From Branchiostoma belcheri (taxonomy: Eukaryota > Chordata > Leptocardii > Amphioxiformes > Branchiostomatidae): a stretch of 64,000 nt of DNA. Where the stretch lies: NCBI RefSeq assembly GCF_001625305.1, contig NW_017804243.1, forward strand, positions 1,082,495-1,146,494, written 5' to 3'. The stretch's first letter is position 1. The number at the start of each line of letters is the position of its first letter. Under the pieces are notes generated by a model that was not told where the DNA came from, searched no databases, and saw nothing but the letters and a program-made list of their open reading frames with translations. The position numbers and the translations under genes were made by a program. Below are positions 1 to 10,400 of the stretch, piece after piece.

Positions 1-1468
1 TTCCTCCGTGGCCAGAGCGCTGGACACGCCGCTCGACGGCTTTGCTCCGTACTCGGGAAGTGTATCGTCACGTTTCCTGGGTGAGAAGTCCCAAGGGTGC
101 GTGTAGGTGAACTTCCAAGCAGAGTTTGACTTGTTGAAGCTTGTCCTGGCTTCTTGCTGTGAAGACTCGAGTAGAGCTGCTCCTTCGTTGGTGAGTTCTG
201 GAGACTGGTTCCACATCAAGGACGAGGTTCCATCTTGTATCATGGCCGGATCCATCTCAGGACAGGGGTAACTTATGTGGTTTGTACCTGTTGTCTTGTT
301 CAAATCTGGTATCATAGGTTCTATGTGCTGCGGTAGTGGAGGTAGCTTTCTGTACCATGAGGTAATATCTTCAGGGGTCTTTCCTCCCGCTACAATCCCA
401 CCAATCAGGGTCGTCTGTGAACTGTCAGACTGGGTAGCTATTACCGAACACGGCACGGGCATGGAAGGCATCGCGCTGAATTCCTGATGACTCTGCCGCA
501 ACTGTTCTGTCACCGCAATCATGGTATTTGGACTCCTGTTCATCGTGAGAGGGGGAGTATGCAAGGTATCGTGACTCTCTGAAGGATTGTTGGAACGTTC
601 CACGTTAGGAAATGCTTCAGAGCCATCCAGTAGTGGTCTGGGGGTGTTGCACCTCATGTCACTAACACAGAGGCCCAAGGACCAGTCCGGGGAGCCAACT
701 CTCACTCGAGCTCTCATCCTGTCCACGAAATCCGCCTGAGTGAAATCCTGCAGACTGCTGTCAGCACGGTACACAGAGAACGTCCCAGAGTAGACTTTGT
801 CGCTGGCTACACTTACATCACTGGAGAGATTCTCTATGTTTGCTGCATCCTTTACCAGAGGGCTTTCAGGCGTCTCAGGTTCCACACTGTCAGGAGTCAT
901 CTGCAGGGTTAACTGGTCCTTGCTGTGCGAAATAATCTTTTTACCGTCTACATCCACTTTGGCCCCTTCAGCTGTAAACTCCCTCTCGCTCTCCGTTTCC
1001 TCCGAATCCGTTGCACTGTCCGTTCTAAGTGCTGATGCCTCTGTAATGCCCCGCGCCGGCGGATGACCTAATAATCCTGTGTGTGTTGAAGCACCACCGT
1101 TCTCCGTGTAGACATCACCCTGCAGTTGCAGAGATGACGTTGCCTGCCTCCTCATCCTTTCAGAACTAGAATCATCACTTGGCTGGGATTGTGTTGCTCT
1201 ATCAGAACTGTCACCTTGTCCGTCGTCCCTTTTACTCCTCAGACACTCCTTGTCTTGTTCCTTCCCCTTTGCTCCTTCCCTAAGATCAGGGCTGCTGGTG
1301 TAGAAGTCAGACAGGGAGTCTGACAGGCTGGAGCTGGTGCTGGAACGGGACTCGCCCATGTAGAGCTGCCGCATGGTAGCAGCGCCCTCTGCTGGCAGCA
1401 TGGAGGGAGTGCAGGCAGCTTCCTTGCCTTGTGTGCCTTCTCCTGGGCTCAAAGAATCCTTGGGTGTC
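1..1468 (-). CDS. Large exon of unrecognised Ser/Thr-rich protein (partial)
   Basis: On the minus strand a single reading frame stays open from a splice acceptor (pyrimidine tract then TACAG, exon starting about 1468 with GACACCCAAGG) to the window edge, roughly 489 codons without a stop. The product is low-complexity and rich in Ser, Thr, Asp, Glu and Pro, with short clusters such as SSTSSSLSDSLSDFY and DSATDSEETESERE near the start of the exon. No catalytic motif, transmembrane segment or fold could be recognised; it looks like an intrinsically disordered region of a larger protein. An exon this long suggests a disordered central or C-terminal part of a signalling, scaffold or cytoskeletal protein, but that is inference. 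The upstream exon was not found with confidence, and the downstream part lies outside the window. Confidence 0.7.
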
Positions 1469-2117
1469 CTGTAGGTACAAATTACAGGCCTGGTGTTAGA
1501 AAACTGAAACAAAATTGTGTATTCAGCGTTGAAACAAAATGGTGTATTTACTGTTGAAACAAAATTGTGTATTTATAGTTAAGCTTTCACTGATGAATGG
1601 TGTCCATTTCTAAATGTTTATCAATATCAGTAAAACCAAAATAAGTATAAAATAAATATCAATTTACTGTAAATCATGCAACTTTTGCTGTGATACAGAT
1701 TCATGATAAAATCAGCCCCACACAGTAAATGGACTAGTGTATTCTTTTACATCATCATCGAAGACAGAAGAACGTAAAATTAAGACTGGTATGCTAGAAA
1801 CATTATTAAAAATTGATTTTTGATGACCGACTAAATAAAACCTGTAATACAGTAAAAACTTCGTGCAAGTGATCTGTCCACAATGTGTACATTTGCAGAA
1901 TAAGGTATTTCGAGCCCTGAACGTTTTGCTGAACTGTGATCCATAGCTGATCTCTGACCTGTTGGCAGGGCTGGGTTTGGCCATGGCCCGTGACTCTGGC
2001 TTGAGAAGAGAGGAGAACTCAGGTAGCCTGTGATGTGGCCAGGTAACACTGCCCGGGGAACTCTCCATGTCTCACTGTGGCTCAGGGCTGGGCTAAATTG
2101 AGTCACACAGTACAGAC

Positions 2118-2153
<36 letters not shown>

Positions 2154-3535
2154 CAAACTTTCTTGCATAAGACTAAAAATTTTCATAGGCAGGAAGAGCA
2201 TATGTGCATTCTCCCTGAACTGGGTAGCCTCTACCAGGCTTCGGGAGGCGGATGGAAAGAGTAGAAATCGGCCAAATAGAGAGATAGCATGCCAAGGGAG
2301 TTTGGTCCGTGGAGAGAACAGTTCGCCGCTCCCTCCCAAAGCCTAGTAGAGGCTTAGCAGCTATGAATGGGGTACAATTTGTCACAATATTTTCCAAGAA
2401 CAATTACACAAGACAATAACAGAGTTTACGAGATGACACAATGTTACGGACACTTCTGTAAGTAGCAAAACCTGTACAATGTAGTTCATGACCCACTATG
2501 CATGTTGTTATAAAGTCTGATGGCGCAATGCACGAATGATTGCTTCAGTCGTTTGGATGCGAGAGATGAAGAAAGAATGAAAGTGGGCATTAGAAAGAGA
2601 TTCTGAGCTGTCAAATAACACGAAGTTCAGGACTGGGAATACTACCTGCATATGCAGGTTAGCGCAGGCATTAAATGTTAGACGGGGTGTCATTCCAGAA
2701 CTTCTGAAGAATTTAGACTGCAAACATATAGCAACTTTATAATAAATATCAAATGATATATTCAATATACCATATACTATTTGCATCACAACATGTAATA
2801 ATTTGCAGGCTTCCTGGTCTCTTGTCTATGTTGACTAAATCAAAAAGTATATCACTGTAATGACAGCCAATTACAATTTCAGACAAACAAACAAACAAAC
2901 ACGAAAAGGGGTGGGGTGTGAAGATCTGTCCAAAGGTAATACAATGTGTTCATATTGTCAATGATCAGCCCAGACGGTATTTTTTTCTTAAATGTTAAGA
3001 AAAAAAATTATAAATACACATTTTAGAAAATAAAAAGTTTTCTTTTATTTTCTTAAAATGTGCATTAATTTTTTTCCAAAACAATCAAACCTACGAAAAA
3101 ACATGTAACATGTTAACGTTACGTGTATTATCGTAATCGGTTGTGTTACTGTTATCTTTTCCATAGATCACAGTAAATAACAGTGTATCATCGTGTATCA
3201 AATCTTTTCACAGTAAAATATATAACGTTAACTTTTCGACAGTTCAATTTTGCTATTCAAGGGGGGAGGGGAGCTTGGTAGGAGGGTGTCTTCTTCAGGA
3301 AGTCATAAATTATGTGACGGAAGAAGAGCACCAGGGAGTCCTAATGTGATGCAGGCGCGATCTGTGTCATTTTTCTCTGTGAAAGTCTGTGACAAAAATA
3401 CGAGTACACAACTCGTTACGTTTATAATTATAACGAGAGTTATGAACAAAGGACAAAGTTTGTTCGACCTTGAAAGAACGTTACGTAGCCTTTGGACGGT
3501 GCGATGGCAAGTGCATACTTGCAATTTGTTGTTAT
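1469..3535. other. Intron or intergenic DNA, no supported gene
   Basis: AT-rich sequence upstream of the minus-strand exon, probably its intron. It holds a GA microsatellite (about 2119-2151), an ACAA-type short run near 2886-2900 and AT-rich homopolymer runs at 2980-3080. Short open frames on both strands have no recognisable protein features. Confidence 0.5.
2119..2151. repeat. (GA)n microsatellite
   Basis: About 16 uninterrupted GA dinucleotides, seen directly. Frames running through it encode Arg-Glu or Ser-Leu repeats and are artefacts of the repeat. Confidence 0.95.
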
Positions 3536-4437
3536 TACCTTCGCCAAGAAGGTTATGTTTTCAGGGGCGTTCGTGTATGTGTGTGTGTGTGTGTGTGTCT
3601 GTCAACACGATAACTTGAGAAGGCCTTGATGGATTGTCTTGATACTTGGTAGATGGGTAGGTCTTAATGAGACCTCAAAATGATTAGATTTTGGACCCCC
3701 TAGCGGCTTGTTATGGTACTGCAGCTGAACTTCCGGTTTTGATATCTCAAGATCCAGACATGCTGTGGTGATGAAATTTGGATGGTAGGTAGCTCTTGTG
3801 CTGGGGAAGAAGTGACGTGAGTTTAGGCCCCCTAGCGGCTTGCTCTAAAACTGCAGGGGGGTTTAAAGGACAAATGTTTAAAAGAGGATAACTCAAGAAC
3901 CGATTGATGGATCATAATGATTTTTGGTATGTAGGTAGCTTAAGTGATGCTTGACATAATGATATTACAATTATGCGAATATTGATGTAATTTGCATAAT
4001 TAATGAGGAAATTCTATAAATCAGCTGCATTCCATGATAGGAAGTTCAAGCTTGTAACATATTTTATTAAGAACGAGAGAAACGCAGGCAAATATTGATT
4101 ATGCAAATGAAGACTTAATTTGCATAATTAATGAGAAAATGTTATAATTGCGTAGTGGTAACTGCCTGGAATTTCATACTTGGGGTGTTTGAAAGTTAAG
4201 TGAAGGTGAACATAATTAAACATAACGTATTCAAATTAGGACCACATTTGCATAATTTATGAGAAAATGGCATTCTTTGTTAAGATAAGACTGTCTTTTG
4301 GTGGAGAATATGATCAACAGACTGATACAATTCATGCAATTGAGGATCCTATTTGCATAATCAGAGTGATTAGTAGATTTCTTATTCATAAAGGCTAACA
4401 TCATTTGGCGAAGGTATGAGATCGTGGAACTCTAGTT
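3536..4437 (+). mobile_element. Non-autonomous repeat with CCTTCGCCAA inverted ends, copy 1
   Basis: Starts with TACCTTCGCCAA (3536-3547) and carries its inverse TTGGCGAAGGTA at 4405-4416. A second copy lies in the opposite orientation at 56567-57478, and the two align along their full length, including a (TG)n tract near 3579. After the first ~450 bp, a unit containing TTTGCATAATTAATGAG recurs at about 3998, 4122, 4245 and 4353, so the right half is a degenerate tandem array with a period of about 108-124 bp. TA lies outside both CC ends, which would suit a TA-target DNA transposon. However, similarity between the copies continues ~20 bp past the right inverted end, to CTCTAGTT, so the true right boundary and the class (TIR element or Helitron-like) are unsettled. 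No coding capacity seen. Confidence 0.75.
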
Positions 4438-6527
4438 TTCTTTTGCATCGTTGCCGTTGACAGGTATTGAGAGTAAATAATGACAGTAAACAGTCGTTTA
4501 CTTGTCGAGTAGCAGTATGGATTTTGTTCCTTACTACGGTATAAAATAAGGAACATTTCGAAACGTGAGACTGGGTGAGAGGGTTGAAAGAAAGCGCGCG
4601 AAACTCGGGCCGTCATGGCAGTATGTTGCAGATGATGCAACTATTTCAAAAATCGTCCAAAAATGCATTCCTCACCTCAGGTCGTCTTGGTAACTCGTTC
4701 CTGCTCGTCAGAAACTTGTCTGGAATTATCCACCTGTCGGTCGTTGAATGTCGTTGGGCGCATCTGATTAAACTTGAGAGAAAAACTCGTCCAAACCGCC
4801 ACCTCCTTGTTTGTCACATTCCTGCTGGCGCCGAGGGACCACGTGGGCAGGGCCTGAAACGTTGTTGTTTACCTGGAGCTGACCAATCAGCGTTGAATAT
4901 TCCAGAGATATATCTTACGTATTCGATAAACATAAGATTACTGCAACAAAAAGATGTTTGTTTTCTTTCATGGATTGCAATAAATATCTGGTTCCTAACT
5001 GTGATATACTAGTAGTTTTGTCTTATGAAAAAAAAAAACTATGCAGTACTGATAGTAACCGATGGGGGCGCTTTTGAACCGTGAGCCGCTATTCAGTCGT
5101 TTTGTCAGTTTTTCAGTGAGTTTGCCCATCAGCTTGATAAAATCGCTTTACGGTTGGCCGCGCGCCCAACATCCAGCCTCCGCGGAGGGGGCACTAGCTA
5201 GAGGACCACTAAAGCCACGGACGGCAGCGTTTTCGTTACACATCAAGTCCTTGATCACATTTGCAAGAAAATATAAAACTTTCTAAGCGCCCAGTCAACT
5301 ACATTGTATGTTTCAGTAATAAGGAAAGCAACAGAGTTGTGTGATAGCAAGGAGCTTCAACAAGTCATTGGTCATACTACACAGTAACGCCACTAGACTA
5401 CAAAAGAAACAATTCTCTCTTTTTTATTGCAAGGGCGTACGAACTATATAGCATTTTATAATACCTCCTCCATTGTGTATGTAAAAATCAGTTTCATATA
5501 TCTCTAACTATGGAAATAAACTGCACATTGCACCAAACTTAATCACAGAAATAATTACAGAATTACGTATGTTACATGCTTCCATCATGGTGTAAAAAAA
5601 ACTAAATTCATGAATTACTTGTAAATTCAGTCATCATCATTATGCACAAGCAATAGTTTTCAATGATGTGAGCATGCAACCAAAGGTAAAAAAAAATATT
5701 TTTTTGTGAAAAGTATCAAAACCTAATATGCATTTTGAGACATACATGTCTTACATGTCTGTATCACCCAAAACAAAGTGTTAAGTTTCAATGGTTTCAA
5801 ACATAACCACTTTTCTGCTGTAGTCAAAATGTGGAAAACTAAAAAAAAAGAAAGAAAAAGTAACCTTTTACAACAATCTGAAATATTCTGTGCAAAATAT
5901 TCAGTGCATAAACTTGAATGACAACCGAGTGAATAATACAAAATATCTATAATGAAATCTGACAGATGGAATACAGCTTTTTAATTACAAACCCTTTCCT
6001 TGTCCTGTAACATTCCTGCCCACATAGATACATTTCCACTGGTACAAATAAAATCATTGCAACACCAGCACTAGTGTACATTGTAATAGTGGTCTGGTAT
6101 CTAGAAAATCATATTTATCAATCCTCAATTCCTCACCAACAATTTTTCCTAATCACTACCTAAAATTTTCAATAATGCATAGTTCATCATGCAAATAATA
6201 AATCAATCAATCAAACCAATCAATAGCTGCACACTGTATTCTTATTACTGCATAGGTCTACAAAACAATACATCAATGTACAACAATACATACATATTGC
6301 AAACCTTGATTGCATATACAGTATCTGGCCAATGAAAGCCTTCATAAACAACTGTGTTGTTACATAGAAAAGGTGACATTCAGCATTTAGGCTCTCCATT
6401 TAAATATCGTATCCTATTTGTAATGAATACCATGTCTTCAACACTGTCACAAGTGTTATAAATTTAAAGTTTGTTGCGGCTTTAGCACGAAGATATTCTT
6501 CACCCTACATAATGTAGATTAAGTTCT
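4438..6527. other. Intergenic DNA, nothing recognised
   Basis: AT-rich DNA with no exon of recognisable protein. It contains homopolymer runs, a short AATC-type run near 6200-6220 and a moderately GC-richer patch at 4800-5220 that shows no conserved coding pattern. The long open frame at 4575-5012 has no family features and is probably chance. Confidence 0.4.
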
Positions 6528-6760
6528 GTAGCCTTTTTGAGGCTGTAGCGGCAATGGGTTGTTGATCCACTGTGTCAGGGCATGGTATTGGAGGGTGCAG
6601 CCCATCCCTCTACTTCCACTGCCTTTGACCTCCTAAACTAAAGTCAGGTACCCATTTTACACCTGGGTGAACTGAAGTTGTGTCAACCACCTTTCCCAAG
6701 AACACAACATCCAACCAGGAATTTAAGAAATCGAACGTGTGACTTCTTGATTTTGAATCC
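6528..6760 (+). repeat. Dispersed SINE-like repeat family S2, copy 1
   Basis: Shares an ordered set of blocks with three other places in the window (22498-22710, 28680-28850, 33950-34160): GGTTGTTGATCCACTGTGTC, then GGTATTGGA, then TTTACCTCC and AAGTCA-GTACCCATTTTACACC, then CCTTTCCCAAGAACACAAC. All four are on the plus strand. No coding capacity; class unknown. The repetition is seen directly, and the SINE label is only a size-based guess. Confidence 0.7.
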
Positions 6761-6956
6761 GCTTGTCTTTATAATAGCTACTTGGTCATCTCATCCCAGA
6801 AGAATTCTTAGTAATACTTATCCACCCACTGGTCATATGGATTTGTTTGTTCTACATTTAAAGCAGCAGCAATAGATCACAAGATCTCGCACTGATTCAT
6901 ACAGATTCTGTGGTGTCTGCTATACATGTATGAAAAATGTTACCACCAGTGCATAA

Positions 6957-7277
6957 CATAGTAAAACGTTGAACTTAATTCCAACACATAATTTACAGAG
7001 AGATAAAATTTTCAACCACTGTCACCTTCATCGGGATAATCAATGACCAATCACTTCACAACGTGATCTCGCGAGAATTACGGTTTACAAACACGTGACC
7101 TTATTCACACGAGACTTTACTGATACGTGACGTAAGCAGTTGATCAAAAGTGCCAGGGAGTTTATATCGTTGTGAAGTGATTGGTCATTAATTATCCTGA
7201 TGAAGGCGACAGTGGTCGCTGAAAATTTGATCTCTCTGTAAATTGTGTGTTGGAATAAAGTTCAAAGTTTTACTATG
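6957..7277. mobile_element. Foldback MITE with ~108 bp inverted ends, copy 1
   Basis: Left arm 6957-7063 is the inverted complement of right arm 7169-7277 with few mismatches, leaving a ~105 bp loop. The arms contain CCACTGTCACCTTCATC and GATAATCAATGACCAATCAC. A diverged relative sits at 47764-47965. It lies just beyond the GNPAT stop codon, so it may be within that gene's 3' untranslated region. No protein is encoded. Confidence 0.85.
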
Positions 7278-7368
7278 ATTACTACCAACACAGATTAACT
7301 TTCATGATAACCCGTGCATAACATTAGACACTGAAATTGCAAGCTGGAATCTTTGAAGAACATCCTTG

Positions 7369-7436
7369 TCAGAGTCGTGCTTTCACTGGGATGACTTGCA
7401 CTGTCGTCTTGAGGTCAGGTACCGCAATGAAGATTT
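7369..7436 (-). CDS. GNPAT: GNPAT last exon with PTS1 tripeptide ARL
   Basis: A 68-nt terminal exon preceded by TTCTTTAG. It enters in the phase left by the previous exon (which ends ATA-G) and runs to TGA at 7371-7369. The C-terminus reads VIPVKARL; Ala-Arg-Leu fits the [SAC]-[KRH]-[LM] peroxisomal targeting consensus, and human GNPAT ends in the related AKL. Agreement of phase and PTS1 is the reason for accepting such a short exon. Confidence 0.85.
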
Positions 7437-10400
7437 CTAAAGAACAATTGACAGAACAGAACAATGAATTGTGGACCGTTTTCTGCAATCACAGGCTCAG
7501 CATATTATGATAATTTATAGAAGTCATGTTGGTGCAAACTTTTCAGACAGTAAACATGTTTTAATTCTCATCTGTGAATAGTTTCATCAGGTTGGTAAGA
7601 CACTGAGTAAAGAGACTCTTTTTACACAACCAAGTCTTTTATTCAGCCGATGTTTTGGTTCTTATAACCCCATTCGCCCACAATACTTCCCTGCTACCCA
7701 TGTTACAGTTCATTCTCTGCTATGTTTATATCCAAAAGTAAAGAATGTACTATATATAGCAAACATTCGTAGATATGATACCTTTATTAAAGGTATGAAA
7801 AATATGAAAATTTTCTCACCTATTTGTTTGGATAACGATAAGACCTCTTCTTGGACAGGTAGGAACAGCACATCTCCATTACTGGAACAACATGAACATA
7901 GTAAGCCATTAATGTAAGCAGCAAATAGAAAAAAATCTGCTTTATAAGGTCAGCAAAGATTTGACTATTCCAACGGTAAATTTCAGTGACAGGAACAAGA
8001 TTGAGTTCCAATTATAGAGAAAATATTGCTCAGACTAAGAGATTCTGGAAAGTTGTCTTTTAAACCATGTGATCATCAAGTTATATGGCACAAGACTGTT
8101 ATATTCAAATGAATATACAGAGACAAGCATGCATAGAATAATACAGAAACTGGATTTTTTTTCTGTTCTTTACCTTTTGAATCTCTTGACTGCTCCCACA
8201 GAAACAAAGCTAGTGATGGAGTTGCCCAGCATGTCTAATGACAGGATCTCAAATCTCTCTGCATGTCCTGGAGTAAACATCAGAGCAATATTGGTGACAA
8301 AGTTTCTAGATATATATCGAGATATACAGAGGGTAACTTTTTGAAATGTAAAACAATCATATGATAGTACTGAAACCATTAAAATCCCTTTTTTTTATTT
8401 TTGCATTTAGAGGACTGAAATAAGTAATGTTAATCTAGTAATCAAGATTTAATATATATATATAGATCAGCTCTATTATGTGTACAGTACTGTAGTTTTA
8501 ATATATTATTATTAGAGCTGTGTACCGATACGCAGTACCGATACTGTACCGGAAAAATTGATTAGGTACAGGTCCAAAATACCTACTCCCTCAGTACCGG
8601 TACTGTACCTAAACAATTTCACACCAATTTTATGCCTATTTGTGACCTCAAATGTGTATAAAGGTGGTTAACAATGGGTCCCTGTGTAAGGACAGCGTGT
8701 TCATGAAAACAAAACACTTAGTTTTGCCTATATTTTATCTGAGCATTCGCCATAAACAAAGAATAAACCTTAACTATCAAGTTTATTTATGTTTTTTGTT
8801 ATTGAAGGAGTTCAGAAGACCATATAAATTGGTCGAATTGTTCAGGTACAGGTTCAGGTCCGGACCTGTACCTAAACCTGTGTACCTGTACCTGTACCTG
8901 TACCTAAAATTTGTTTAGGTACACAGCTCTAATTATTATCAATTTTTTTTACAGGTACACAGCATCATCATCATCATCATGCCTCCGGATTATCTAATCC
9001 AATGGGGTACACTTGATAAAGTTACTCCAGTATGTCCTATCCCTCATAGCAGACAACAATGCAAACCCTGCGAGACCAGCGTCTCTCTCTAACATAGACA
9101 AAAATGTAGTATAAGGCCGTCCCACTCTACGTCTCCCAGTGGGAAGCCACTGTACACAGCAGTCCAAACAAATTTCATATCAGACTGTACCATTAGAGAG
9201 AAGGGTAGCTGCCATGTCCTGTGCACCCCTGGTCAGCTGCTGTGTGGTGCTGCCTCGGGCATCATCTGAGGAGACTGTCAGCAGATACTGGCACATGATC
9301 TGAAAAATGAAGAGATGCTAACAATGTGACATTAACTCTCATAATTCTGAAATTATCAATACTGGGAATATTTATGACAGTTGACAGTATGTAGGAAAAC
9401 CTGGAGAGGGTGTGTGCTTTGAAATTTATTCAGGAGTTGCTGTGACCAAATAGAACTACTTTTCAAAAGTCATTGTAGAAAATTGGCAGCAAGCATGCAT
9501 TTTACAATTCTTTATCTTACCAATTTGATTTCGTGTTATAAAAATGGCTCAAAATCATGTCAGTGAAACATGTATCCAGTTCAAAGCTGTCTGTTCCATT
9601 CTACGTACACAAGGCACATCATAACAATATGTTTTCCTTCCGTAAACAGAACTGACCAATCAGGACATTCCGTATAGAAATGCTTCTTGCCCATTGGCCC
9701 TTGCTCTCCAGTACCAAATATGGTCATGCAAAGTCAACATCTGATCACAAACTTACCCAGTATCCCAAGAGGAATGGGGAGAACATCTCGTACAGAAAAC
9801 TCTGAAGCTTCTTCCCTGAGACAGAAACTCTCACAGAACCTCCTTCCTCCTCAAGTACATGGACTCTGCACAGATACTGCACTGCTGTGTCAAAGTCCTA
9901 TAGGTAAGAACAGGTACAAGAGAGATATTTGAGAAAAAGTAGCCAGGTCTTCAAATTTTGCTGCATTCAATGACAAAAAAAATTCCCACACAGAAAGAAG
10001 TTTCACATCAATGTAAAACTGTGGAATATAAGATTTAAAGACAAATTTATACTAGTACAATCTACATGTACATGTACTTTGTTGATCTAAGAACAATCAG
10101 AGAATTAAGAGTCGACGTACCTGTTTGTCTTGTCCTGGCATGAAGATGAAATCTTTCTCCAGTGTCCTTCTGAGGAACATGAATATTCTGAACATCTCAT
10201 CTGAAAGTAAGGAGAACAATTATCATTACTGAAATATACAACTTGCAGATTCCAAAACTGGACCTCAATAAAATAAAGTTTAATGCAAGCTCACTTGTAT
10301 ACATGAGTGTTGTGCATGCATGAAGCTGTATATAGCAATGATCATTGCTCAATGGTCATGAATCAATATTTAATCACATTGTATTCTACAACAAAATACC

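Noticed and set aside
4575-5012. 145-codon plus-strand open frame
   Set aside because: No family features, no convincing splice context and mixed composition; probably chance.
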